Positions 25,876 to 35,002 of a stretch of 53,702 nucleotides of DNA are shown piece by piece; within the stretch, counting starts at the first letter, position 1, and every line of letters begins with the position of its first letter. The translations under genes and the position numbers were made by a program. Below the pieces are notes generated by a model, which had not been told where the DNA came from, did no database searches, and was given only the letters and a program-made list of their open reading frames with translations. Source of the DNA: Mucilaginibacter sp. (GTDB taxonomy: Bacteria > Bacteroidota > Bacteroidia > Sphingobacteriales > Sphingobacteriaceae); assembly GCA_028288125.1 (NCBI GenBank), contig JAQBOH010000184.1, forward strand, positions 1 through 53,702, given 5' to 3'.

Positions 25876-27276
25876 TTACTTACCAAAAGTAAAGTAGAAT
25901 GTCAGCCTGTAAACCAGTGTATGGTTATTAGTCAGGTACCCGGCTGTCGAAGCCGACCGGTTGTCCTGGTAATAAATGGCCCATATATTCGGCATAAAGT
26001 GTACGTTTTTTACCGGGTTATAATCTAAGCCTGCTGTGTAAAACTGCTCTTTTGAAGTTGGATTATAAGAACCGTAATTGGTGTTGATGCTATACGAATC
26101 AGCCGAATTAAAGTCTGAATTAGGATTATAAGAGTCGTAACGGGCATAATAATTCCAGTTTTTAGCAAGAGGACCCTTTGCCCAAAGTGAAATACCTTTT
26201 ACGGTAGCATCCTCAGGTAATTTAGTGGCTGAATTGGTAACGCCACTGGCAATATTTTGGGTATAAGCTTCAACACCAATTGTGATTGGCTTAGTGCTGT
26301 AAGATGCAAATATCTTAAACATATTATGCTCCTGGCCAGGAATAACGGCAGTAGCAGCAGCTGTTTTTGCATAATCAGCATAAAAGTCAACATATAGCTT
26401 TTTATTCAGGAATTTACCCCAAAGGTCACCGTAAAATATTTTGTAAAAACCAGTGTTGGCGTTAGCAGCGGATAATAAACTGGCCTGGCTATTGTTACCA
26501 ACCATTAAAACGTAGCCATAATTTTTTGTCGCCGGGTCAAATGTTCCCTGTAAGGCTGCGCCAATATCGTATGAGTTATTTTTGTGGAAGTCGGTTATTG
26601 TTTTCTCGATTGAACGGTAACCCCATGTTGCTTCTGATAAACTAACCGGAGCGTTTGTACCAGGTTCGTTTAACGCGAAACCGGGAGTGCTCATTTCACC
26701 GATCACAAAGTCGGTTCCAGTCCAAAGGTCTCTTACACGCAGGTTAAAATTTTTGATCCAGAAGGCCATTTTACCGTCAACCAGGTTATCGCCGTTTTGG
26801 ATAGATGTTGTTCCGTTAACACCTGTACTGGCGTTTGGCTCGCTCGCCAGCAATACTTCTACCTTAAATTTCTTGTCGATCTCATAGTCATAACCTAAGT
26901 ATAGACGACGGAATTGGAAGGCATTGCGATACTGGGGCACACCATTATACATCGACTCCGGGCCGCGATTGGTCGGGTCAGCATGCCCTTCATAATAAAA
27001 GTCGCCGAAAGTGTAGCCCCATAATCTTCTCTGAGGTTTCCATGTAGTATCCGGGTCTGCGGCTTTCGCTGCTGTCTTAATTTCCGTCTTAGGATCAGTC
27101 GTTGTTGTTTCAGGATGTACAGTCGCTTTCGAATTGGCTGTTGCGCCTGTAGTTGCGGCAAATGATGTCGCGGTAGTATTAGTTAGTGACGCGGTTTGCG
27201 CTTTAACAGCAAAACTTGTAATCGCTAAAACGATTATCATCGCCGCACTAAAAAATTTTGTAAACATTTTTTTCAT
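25876..27276 (-). CDS. Porin / outer membrane beta-barrel protein, first gene of pst cluster
   Basis: MKKMFTKFFSAAMIIVLAITSFAVKAQ signal; aromatic beta-strand pattern to LVYRLTFYFTFGK (C-terminal F-x-F). Confidence 0.75.
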   Translation of the reverse strand: MKKMFTKFFSAAMIIVLAITSFAVKAQTASLTNTTATSFAATTGATANSKATVHPETTTTDPKTEIKTAAKAADPDTTWKPQRRLWGYTFGDFYYEGHADPTNRGPESMYNGVPQYRNAFQFRRLYLGYDYEIDKKFKVEVLLASEPNASTGVNGTTSIQNGDNLVDGKMAFWIKNFNLRVRDLWTGTDFVIGEMSTPGFALNEPGTNAPVSLSEATWGYRSIEKTITDFHKNNSYDIGAALQGTFDPATKNYGYVLMVGNNSQASLLSAANANTGFYKIFYGDLWGKFLNKKLYVDFYADYAKTAAATAVIPGQEHNMFKIFASYSTKPITIGVEAYTQNIASGVTNSATKLPEDATVKGISLWAKGPLAKNWNYYARYDSYNPNSDFNSADSYSINTNYGSYNPTSKEQFYTAGLDYNPVKNVHFMPNIWAIYYQDNRSASTAGYLTNNHTLVYRLTFYFTFGK

Positions 27277-27487
27277 ATCAATAAGGATTAAATTATTTGC
27301 TCCAAAGGTGCAGGCTTCGCATTATCTTAATGTTAAGAAATGATTAACCTTTGGTGATATTATGTAAATGTTAACTTAGTGCCAAAAACCTTTTAAATCG
27401 GATTAAAATACGGTCTGGCATCGATGTACGTTATAAAAGCACTGTGAGACAGCGCATTAAATTATTAGTTGAATTTAATACAATCGG

Positions 27488-27509
27488 TAACATATGCTTA
27501 ACATATGTC
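27488..27509. promoter_or_regulatory. Candidate Pho-box-like 11-bp direct repeat
   Basis: TAACATATGCT (27488-27498) followed by TAACATATGTC (27499-27509), upstream of porin-pst. Confidence 0.35.
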
Positions 27510-27707
27510 GGCATTTTCTTTATACATTGTTAATATTGGCTGTTTTTTCTGCTTGAAAATGCACTATTTAACCTCATTCGGACAGATCGAGGCGAATTAT
27601 GACCGGTGATCGCACTAAAAAGAAAATATTGTTTTGAGAGACAGTAGATCTGAACGCAAAACCTGGATCAACTAAATGACCAATTGAACTAATGACTAAT
27701 GACCAAC

Positions 27708-28070
27708 TTACCCCGCCTTTTGAGCTACAGCAAGTCCCTGGTCCTTCAGTTCCTTGAGCTCTATTTCATATGCGCGCATCCTGGCATGCAAAATATCCAG
27801 TTCGGTGCGCATCATTTGTATCTCGGTTATAAGTTTCGCTGATTCGGGCTTATTGATCTTCTTTTCGCCTGTGCCGAGGATGAGCCACTCGGGCGAATAT
27901 TTTAACTGGAAACAAAGCTTCCGGATAAGATAATAGCTAACATCCTGCTTTTTATTGATCACCTTGCTGATAAAACCCTGATCAACACTGATAAGGCCAG
28001 CTAATGCCAGCTGGCCGCCATGCTCTTTAACTATTACCTTTAACCGTTTTATTAATGCTTCGTCCGACAT
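27708..28070 (-). CDS. Helix-turn-helix (XRE-like) DNA-binding protein
   Basis: MSDEALIKRLKVIVKEHGGQLALAGLISVDQGFISKVINKKQDVSYYLIRKLCFQLKYSPEWLILGTGEK, HTH plus C-terminal coiled coil. Confidence 0.8.
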   Translation of the reverse strand: MSDEALIKRLKVIVKEHGGQLALAGLISVDQGFISKVINKKQDVSYYLIRKLCFQLKYSPEWLILGTGEKKINKPESAKLITEIQMMRTELDILHARMRAYEIELKELKDQGLAVAQKAG

Positions 28071-28116
28071 TTGATTGCAATAATAAACAAAGTAGCGGAA
28101 TAGTCAATAGGTAATC

Positions 28117-28279
28117 ATGCGAATCAAGAGTCAAGAACCAAGAGTCAGGAAAAAAGCCTCAAGAGAGAAAAAATCGATAAAAAGAAAACATTTCAGCAGA
28201 ATATTTCAGATCAATGCTATAAAAATGAAATGACTTTTCTTTTTATCTTGATCCTTGGTTCTAATATCTTGATTCGCAT
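28117..28279. repeat. Long imperfect inverted repeat of the AATCAAGANTCAAGAACCAAG type
   Basis: atgcgaatcaagagtcaagaaccaagagtca (28117-28147) versus tttttatcttgatccttggttctaatatcttgattcgcat (ends 28279). Confidence 0.8.
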
Positions 28280-28297
28280 TAATATAATATGGATTAA

Positions 28298-28807
28298 CTA
28301 TATGGTATCTAACCGTTTCTCGTAGCAGTAGAACCGCAAATTTGGCCTGAAACTAAGCCCTATCTCCCCGGCAAACCGATAGCCGAGCTTAGGGAACAAC
28401 CTTTGGGCTGCCGGATTTTCCGTATTGGTATCGATACGCAATGTATGAATGCCCCGATTTATTGCTTCGTGCTCGGCTTGCATCAGCAGGGTGGCGGCAA
28501 TGCCCCCACCCCTGTATTTTTCACTAACGGCAAGCCGGTGGGTAACAATAGCCTGTTCGGTAATATCCCAGCCAGCATCGGCATATTCCGGCTCCTGGTC
28601 GGTAGTAATGGCGGCTATGCCGGCAATTGTCCCGCCAACCTCGGCAACCCAGAGCTGCTGTAACCTAATATCGTTTTCAAACACCTGCGCATTGGGATAA
28701 GTGCTGTCCCATTGGAAGTTCCCTGCAGCATTCAACGCAGGTACAACTTCATTTATCAGTTGCATGATAGCAGGAATATCGTTTAAGTGAGCACGCCGGA
28801 TAACCAT
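28298..28807 (-). CDS. GNAT family N-acetyltransferase
   Basis: MVIRRAHLNDIPAIMQLINEVVPAL...HRLAVSEKYRGGGIAATLLMQAEHEAINRGIHTLRIDTNTENPAAQRLFPKLGYRFAGEI. Confidence 0.92.
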   Translation of the reverse strand: MVIRRAHLNDIPAIMQLINEVVPALNAAGNFQWDSTYPNAQVFENDIRLQQLWVAEVGGTIAGIAAITTDQEPEYADAGWDITEQAIVTHRLAVSEKYRGGGIAATLLMQAEHEAINRGIHTLRIDTNTENPAAQRLFPKLGYRFAGEIGLSFRPNLRFYCYEKRLDTI

Positions 28808-28926
28808 ATTATGGATTTTCTGTGAAAATAGATTAATTCTGTATTACGGTAAAAACCATTTGCAATATTCAAATAAATTTATTTACTTTGATTTACAAAG
28901 TACTTTTAAATAATTAAATCAAGATC

Positions 28927-29490
28927 ATGAACTACTTAACTATTTTCAAAAACTGGGTGCCTTATGCGGCTATCATCACTTTATTGTGTGGTATAATTTT
29001 TATTACAACCCAGCAAAGCTTTCGGTCGACCGCAGACGACCCGCAATACCAGTTGATTGAGGACGGCACGGTGGCGATCAACAATGGCGCCAACCCTAAA
29101 TCCCTTGTTAATCCAGCTCAATCAATTGAGATTTCCAAAAGCCTTGCCCCTTTTATCGTGATATATGACTCGGGCGGCAACCTTATTGCAGCAAACGCCA
29201 ACTTAGATGGCAAAGCGTTGACGATACCTAAAGGGGTTCTGAACTATATAGAAAAACATGGCAAAGATGCAGCCACCTGGCAGCCACGGCCAGGGGTACG
29301 ACTGGCAATGGTTGGAATGAAATCTGACGCGGGCAAAATTGTAATAGCAGGCCGATCGCTCCGCAAAGTCGAAGAACGGATAGCCAGGCTGGGTGAGCAG
29401 GTTTTATTTGGCTGGGGATGTTCACTTATCGGTTTATTGATCGTAGTTGTATTCCAGGATTGGATGACAAAAAAATATAGCCGGGATTGA
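28927..29490 (+). CDS. Hypothetical membrane protein with two predicted TM segments flanking an extracytoplasmic region
   Basis: N-terminal TM WVPYAAIITLLCGIIFIT and C-terminal TM LFGWGCSLIGLLIVVVFQD. Confidence 0.7.
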   Translation: MNYLTIFKNWVPYAAIITLLCGIIFITTQQSFRSTADDPQYQLIEDGTVAINNGANPKSLVNPAQSIEISKSLAPFIVIYDSGGNLIAANANLDGKALTIPKGVLNYIEKHGKDAATWQPRPGVRLAMVGMKSDAGKIVIAGRSLRKVEERIARLGEQVLFGWGCSLIGLLIVVVFQDWMTKKYSRD

Positions 29491-29492
29491 TT

Positions 29493-29960
29493 TTAGTTGT
29501 CTTCGGTGTTATCCGGAATCTCAGGGTTAAAATAGGCCATTACCTTGTCGTAAATCTCAGCATCTTTACCTTTAACCCATCTTAACGGAAGATTGATTTG
29601 CTTTCCATACTCCGATTCCCACTTTAAATCGATGCGAAGCATGGATGCGCTGCGCCCGGGAATCAGGCTAATGTCATCTATATCGATCCAGTTCACGCTG
29701 ATATCGCGAATATAATCGCTGATGCCTTCCGTATCCAGTTCAAGGGCGATATCGCCTTTCAGCGCAGGTATCAGCCGTTTAATCACCAGCAGGGTTAGCA
29801 GCGAAAGAAACAAAAAAGCACATATTCCATACACGGTCCAACTTACTGTGTTACTGGCCCCGTGTGCGTTCGAAAACAGCATCCATATTAATATTACCAT
29901 CAGCAAAATGGTACCGAGGCTAAAATTCAGGCTATAGCGATATTGAGTGGGTGCGGTCAT
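29493..29960 (-). CDS. Hypothetical membrane protein
   Basis: 155 aa, two predicted TM segments then a soluble PH-like domain (STM-type pattern). Confidence 0.65.
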   Translation of the reverse strand: MTAPTQYRYSLNFSLGTILLMVILIWMLFSNAHGASNTVSWTVYGICAFLFLSLLTLLVIKRLIPALKGDIALELDTEGISDYIRDISVNWIDIDDISLIPGRSASMLRIDLKWESEYGKQINLPLRWVKGKDAEIYDKVMAYFNPEIPDNTEDN

Positions 29961-29995
29961 ACTTATAAATATACATCATTCTTTGAATTAAATGT

Positions 29996-32101
29996 TTAAT
30001 TATAAAATGACCAGGACACGCCGAACTTAAGCAAGTGGTCCATTTGCGGGTACTTATTCACAGTATAAAATCCTTTGCTGAAAAGGCCCTGGTTGGCGTA
30101 ATCATACATAATAAACAGGTTGGTGCGCTGCAAAGTGGCTTTAAAAAATACTGTTGCAATGGGATATGAAGAAAAAGTAACGTTAGCCCCGTTATAAAAC
30201 TGCCCCAGCCCAGTAGCATACGAAGGGGCCACATATGGTGAGTTATACCGTACATCGACACCCAGGTTTGAATATAAAACATTAAACAGGAACATCTTAT
30301 AATATAAACTGGTATAGTTATAAAACTGCGGTATACGTAAGGTGGACTGGTAGTCGGTTTTTTCATACACCAAAAAGTCGTCAAAGTGCCACCTGCGCCA
30401 GGCTATGCTTTTGCCAAAACTTACCTTAAGCAGGTTAATCGGCGCGCCCAATTGCACCGGGTGCGCATCGATACCGCCCGCCTGCGCAGCAAAGTATAAA
30501 TAATCGGTAATTAAAAAGTACTCCACCTTTAAATCCAGCTTTAGCGGGTTGTTCACGTAGTTAAACGAAATGCTATTTGTTTTTTGATTGTTGAACTTAT
30601 TGTGAAAAATGTAGTGATTGGATATCCAGTTGGTATACACCAATGCCGGTGTGCTACTTTGCGTATACCCTTCAAATATGATTCTGCCGGCTTTCTGACT
30701 GCCTGCCAGGACAACCTTTGCATCGTACAAAAAATCCCCGGCGTCCCGCCCCTGGGCAATCTGCTGAAAATCGCCCTCAAGCCCTATCCTGTCGCTGAAC
30801 CGGTAACTTAATTTAGCTTTCAGGGTTATGTCCTGGAACGATGAGTTTTGCACCCGCGTGGGCTGGTTAACTTTATTGCCATACTGATTGAATACTGTAT
30901 CACTGACAAATTGACTATAATGATAATAATCCTGTAAAAGCCCCAGGTCGAGCTTTACTTCATTCTTTACAAATTTTACCGCTTTGCTCCTAAGATAGAA
31001 ACTATAGGAGAACTCGTTTTGAAGATGCTGCACTGTAAGCGAATCACGAGAGTAATTAGAACTGAAATAATAATCCGGGAACACATGATAAAGGTCCGGG
31101 TCGTTTTGCACAAAATTATATTTGCGGGTATTGTAATTAAAAGTATAGGCCAACCGTTGCGTCGGTAAAATATTGGATGTGCCTGTTGAGCCCCTCTGCA
31201 GGCTATCGATCCTGCCAATGTAGTAAAATTGCTTAAGGTATATCCCGCCGCTGGTCCAGTTCTCATAAGTACGCGATAAACGTACCGGTTCGTCAAGTGT
31301 ACTGAGCGGGTTTTTTTCGACGAAAATGGTATCGTTGGCTAGTATCGATCCGGTTTCAGGAGCTTTCAAATTATTATATATCAGGTTAGCCAATAAATTA
31401 TACCGTTTGTTTTTTGATTCATACCAGGCAAATGCCGCGGCATTTACATCGCTTACATTTTGCGCCAACAAATTGCTGCTGTAAAAACCTTTCGATCCGG
31501 TAAAATTTAAGTTAAAGCCAATGTTAAGCCGTGGATTTACGTTTTGCGTATGGAGCACCTTAAAATATTGTTCCTTCAGTCCGCCCACGAATAACGATAA
31601 CTGGGTATAGGGTACCCGCGTCCGGTAATAATTAATATCCTGCGGATTAAACATATAGGCATCAAGCGTATGCAAACCTGCATCGAAACCAATGGTGTGT
31701 GTCGGTTCATATAAAAGGCTCCTTTCTGCCAAGCCCAGGTTACCCAAATGTATTTTAGGGCTCCTGGGCTGCATTAGCGGGCTGTAGTTTTCGTAATTAT
31801 AAATTCCGGTATCTAAAGGAAAAAGCTGCGTGCTGTCTTTTAAAAACCGCTCGCTGGTTACCCTTACAAATTTCGAATTGAAAATAACCGTGTCTCTCCT
31901 CCTGTCCTGCTTTTTCCGCAGCGAATCCATTTGCTGCTCGTCGGTCAGTTTAGGAACGCCAGCCCTTCCCGTATCACGCAGGTTCGGACGCAAAGGCTGC
32001 TGCCCGGGGTAATTTGGGTTTGTCGGCGATTGCCCAAAAACGGATTGCACCCCTGCTAAGAAGAGGATGATAAAAATATATTTTAACTTTTCAGGCATCA
32101 A
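29996..32101 (-). CDS. Putative porin (Porin_10-like outer membrane beta-barrel)
   Basis: Signal MPEKLKYIFIILFLAGVQSVFGQ; beta-barrel pattern; C-terminal LLKFGVSWSFYN. Confidence 0.78.
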   Translation of the reverse strand: MMPEKLKYIFIILFLAGVQSVFGQSPTNPNYPGQQPLRPNLRDTGRAGVPKLTDEQQMDSLRKKQDRRRDTVIFNSKFVRVTSERFLKDSTQLFPLDTGIYNYENYSPLMQPRSPKIHLGNLGLAERSLLYEPTHTIGFDAGLHTLDAYMFNPQDINYYRTRVPYTQLSLFVGGLKEQYFKVLHTQNVNPRLNIGFNLNFTGSKGFYSSNLLAQNVSDVNAAAFAWYESKNKRYNLLANLIYNNLKAPETGSILANDTIFVEKNPLSTLDEPVRLSRTYENWTSGGIYLKQFYYIGRIDSLQRGSTGTSNILPTQRLAYTFNYNTRKYNFVQNDPDLYHVFPDYYFSSNYSRDSLTVQHLQNEFSYSFYLRSKAVKFVKNEVKLDLGLLQDYYHYSQFVSDTVFNQYGNKVNQPTRVQNSSFQDITLKAKLSYRFSDRIGLEGDFQQIAQGRDAGDFLYDAKVVLAGSQKAGRIIFEGYTQSSTPALVYTNWISNHYIFHNKFNNQKTNSISFNYVNNPLKLDLKVEYFLITDYLYFAAQAGGIDAHPVQLGAPINLLKVSFGKSIAWRRWHFDDFLVYEKTDYQSTLRIPQFYNYTSLYYKMFLFNVLYSNLGVDVRYNSPYVAPSYATGLGQFYNGANVTFSSYPIATVFFKATLQRTNLFIMYDYANQGLFSKGFYTVNKYPQMDHLLKFGVSWSFYN

Positions 32102-32912
32102 AACCGGCTATCAATTCTTTAAGTATCAATGTCATTTTAGGCTCCGCCTCGGTTGCAACAGCCAGTATCTCCTCCACCGACACTGGGCTCAGCACATCGG
32201 TAAAACCCTCGTCAGTGAGTACCGAAATGGCAAACACCGGTAAACCCATATGGTTTGCTACAATTACTTCGGGCACAGTGCTCATGCCCACCGCGTCGCC
32301 GCCTATTATGCGTAAATAATTATACTCGGCTTTCGTTTCCAGGTTCGGGCCGGTTACAGCAACATAAACTCCCTTGTTACATGTAATATTGTTTGCCCTG
32401 GCTATCTCCAACGCCTTATTTATAAGTGTAAGGTTATAAGGTTGGCTCATATCCGGGAAACGCGGCCCAAGCTCCGTTTCATTCCGACCTATAAGCGGAT
32501 TTTGCGGCTGCAGGTTAATGTGGTCTTCAATCACCATCAGGCTGCCCTTTTTAAAGCCGGGATTCAGTGCACCGCTGGCATTCGAAACGAAAAGCGTTTT
32601 TATGCCCAGCATTTTCAATACCCTTACCGGGAAAGTGATCTGCTGCATGCTATAGCCTTCGTAATAATGCAGCCGGCCCTGCATGGCAACAATTTTTTTG
32701 CCCGCGAGTTTGCCGAAGATCAATTTGCCCGAATGAAACTCCAGAGTAGAGATCGGAAAATCGGGAATATTGGAATACATCAGCTGTTTTTCAACTTCCA
32801 CTTCCTTTACCAGTCCACCCAGGCCGGTTCCTAATATAATTCCTATCTCAGGTTCGAACTCGCCAATGCGGCTTTTAATGTATGCTGTTGTCCGCTCTAT
32901 GCTCTCTAACAT
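32091..32912 (-). CDS. punA: Purine-nucleoside phosphorylase
   Basis: EIGIILGTGLGGLVKEVE...FPISTLEFHSGKLIFGKLAGKKIVAMQGRLHYYEGY...VSNASGALNPGFKKG...GPNLETKAEYNYLRIIGGDAVGMSTVPEVIVANHMG. Confidence 0.96.
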   Translation of the reverse strand: MLESIERTTAYIKSRIGEFEPEIGIILGTGLGGLVKEVEVEKQLMYSNIPDFPISTLEFHSGKLIFGKLAGKKIVAMQGRLHYYEGYSMQQITFPVRVLKMLGIKTLFVSNASGALNPGFKKGSLMVIEDHINLQPQNPLIGRNETELGPRFPDMSQPYNLTLINKALEIARANNITCNKGVYVAVTGPNLETKAEYNYLRIIGGDAVGMSTVPEVIVANHMGLPVFAISVLTDEGFTDVLSPVSVEEILAVATEAEPKMTLILKELIAGFDA

Positions 32913-33975
32913 ATTCAGTAACTAATTGATTGAACCGCTGCCCGCTTTCTTTTAAAAATTCCACTCTTATCGGCATTACGTACACGGGCAGATCTCCGGC
33001 ACCGGCCATACCCGTTTTAAACCACGAATGATCTAAACGCTGCGCATCCTTCTCTGTTGTAACGACTATTTTTTTTGCTGATGTGCAGACTTCAAATTCA
33101 CCGGCAAGTTTAGCGATATTTTTTAAGGTAAACGGGTGATGGTCGGGATATTTGTGATGAACAATATGAGAGGTACTGTGGCCTAAATGCTGTACCAGCG
33201 GTTCGGCATTAGCTATGCCCGTTAATAAAAATGCAGTAGTGTCTTTGCCAATAGTTAATCCGGCTGCTTCGCCATCCAAATTCTGCAACCCCTGGTAGGC
33301 GATGGATGTAAAAAACAATTGCTGGTAAGGCAGTGGGTCTATTTTGCCTGCAACAACAGTCTGTTCATCCGCCGTAAGTTGTGCCGGGCATTTGGTTACC
33401 ACAATAACCTGCGCCCGCCATCGCCCGCTGAACGGCTCGCGCATATTGCCCGCCGGCAATAACAAATGCGCATCATCAACGCGGTTATAGTCAAACAGCA
33501 AAATACTGAGGCCGGCTTCAACCGCCCTATGCTGGTATGCGTCGTCCATCAGGATAAGATCATGGTCCGGTAAAAGAAGTTCTATTCCCTTAACCCTGTT
33601 CTCGCAAACCGCTACGGTAATGTCGGGAAACTTGTGCCTAAACTGTGCCGGCTCGTCGCCGATTAGTTGTGAGTTGTGAGTTGTAAGTTGTAAGTCAGTT
33701 GTCCCTGTACTTGATACTTCAACAAAACCTTTCGTCCGTCTCCCGTATCCCCTGCTCAGGGTTGCCAGTTTATACTGATCTTTTAATAAACGGACAAGAT
33801 ATTCCGTCATCGGGCTTTTTCCCGCGCCGCCGACTTCAAGATTACCGACTGAAATAACAGGAATTTTAAACCGCCGGCTCTTAAACACCCCTGCATCATA
33901 ACACCAGTTGCGGATAATAACTACCAGCCCATAAAGCAATGAAAAGGGAAATAATAACCAGCGCAGGTATTTCAT
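32875..33975 (-). CDS. lpxK: Tetraacyldisaccharide 4'-kinase
   Basis: KIPVISVGNLEVGGAGKSPMTEYLVRLL...LATLSRGYGRRTKGF...IGDEPAQFRHKFPDITVAVCENRVKGIELLL...LMDDAYQHRAVEAGLSILLFDY. Confidence 0.96.
   Translation of the reverse strand: MKYLRWLLFPFSLLYGLVVIIRNWCYDAGVFKSRRFKIPVISVGNLEVGGAGKSPMTEYLVRLLKDQYKLATLSRGYGRRTKGFVEVSSTGTTDLQLTTHNSQLIGDEPAQFRHKFPDITVAVCENRVKGIELLLPDHDLILMDDAYQHRAVEAGLSILLFDYNRVDDAHLLLPAGNMREPFSGRWRAQVIVVTKCPAQLTADEQTVVAGKIDPLPYQQLFFTSIAYQGLQNLDGEAAGLTIGKDTTAFLLTGIANAEPLVQHLGHSTSHIVHHKYPDHHPFTLKNIAKLAGEFEVCTSAKKIVVTTEKDAQRLDHSWFKTGMAGAGDLPVYVMPIRVEFLKESGQRFNQLVTEYVREHRADNSIH
33665..33692. repeat. Heptamer tandem array AGTTGTR x4 inside the lpxK coding sequence
   Basis: agttgtg agttgtg agttgta agttgta; encodes (minus strand) part of TTDLQLTTHNSQL. 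Confidence 0.92.
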
Positions 33976-34060
33976 ATCGCTGTAAAGATATAAAAACGGT
34001 TGAACAGGGGTTTTGCTTAATGCCGATTACAAAATACCCTCCCCGCGCCTGTTCACCTAA

Positions 34061-34831
34061 TTATTTTATGATCTCCACCACCGGCAAAACCTTTTCATCG
34101 ATCTTGCCATCGACTACCGAAACGTAATAGGTATTGCTCTTGTCGTCAATAGCCACCGAACGGATGTATTTTTCGTTTTCAAAAACAATGCCTGCCCGGT
34201 CATCGATAGCATAGCCCGGCGACAATTTCCCTTTAAGTATGTTATCAAAATAAAGCGGCCTGCGCAAAGGCTCGCTGTGGTAATGTGGGCAATGACTGGT
34301 TGGTATAAAAGCCAAACCTTTTACAATAGACAGGTCTTTCGGCCTTGAATCGGTAGTGCCGCCCTGGAACCAGCATAGCGAGCCGGCACTGCCGCCAGCC
34401 AGCACAATTCCATTGTTATAGGCTTTTCTTAAAACTGTGTCAATGCCCTGCGCCTTCCAGATCGCTAACATGTTAAGCGTATTACCGCCCCCTACAACTA
34501 TGGCGTCCATACTCAGCAGGTTTTCTTCAAAGGTTTTGGTTTCGGTGTACGAGGCAACGAACGCTTTTTGCACAAAGGGGCGCATCGGCAAGTCCTGGCA
34601 CACTTCATACCACGCGACGATGCCGCCGGCATTGTCAGCCGATGCTGTCGGCAAAAAACATATCCTTGGGTTTTCTTTTTTTGTTAAGGCAATAACATAA
34701 CGCATAAACGGCTTGGTAAACTGGCCGCCATACGCAAAAATAGTACGGGCTGCGCCTGCTTTCGGAGCCACCTGTGCAATACCCGTAAAACAAATCGTAA
34801 AAAATAAAATCGAAAAGCAGAGTTTTTTCAT
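34061..34831 (-). CDS. Secreted S51 peptidase E / cyanophycinase-like protein
   Basis: Signal peptide MKKLCFSILFFTICFTGIAQ; IVVGGGNTLNMLAIWKAQGIDTVLRKAYNNGIVLAGGSAGSLCWFQGGTTDS (nucleophile GGSAGS). Confidence 0.9.
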   Translation of the reverse strand: MKKLCFSILFFTICFTGIAQVAPKAGAARTIFAYGGQFTKPFMRYVIALTKKENPRICFLPTASADNAGGIVAWYEVCQDLPMRPFVQKAFVASYTETKTFEENLLSMDAIVVGGGNTLNMLAIWKAQGIDTVLRKAYNNGIVLAGGSAGSLCWFQGGTTDSRPKDLSIVKGLAFIPTSHCPHYHSEPLRRPLYFDNILKGKLSPGYAIDDRAGIVFENEKYIRSVAIDDKSNTYYVSVVDGKIDEKVLPVVEIIK

Positions 34832-34897
34832 GACGATAAAATTAACACAAAATACAACTTCTTATAATTGAAATTGCAGTAATTTGACCGCCCAATT

Positions 34898-35002
34898 TTG
34901 CCTATTGCCTATTGCCTATTGCCTATTGCCTATTGCCTATTGCCTATTGCCTATTGCCTATTGCCTATTGCCTATTGCCTATTGCCTATTGCCTATTGCC
35001 TA
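34898..35002. repeat. Perfect heptanucleotide tandem array (TTGCCTA)15
   Basis: 105 bp, 15 uninterrupted copies by direct count; last unit contains the stop codon of the permease gene at 35000. Confidence 0.97.

Noticed and set aside
34898-35002. CRISPR-like reading of the heptamer array
   Set aside because: Continuous 7-bp units with no spacers and no cas genes; it is a simple tandem repeat.
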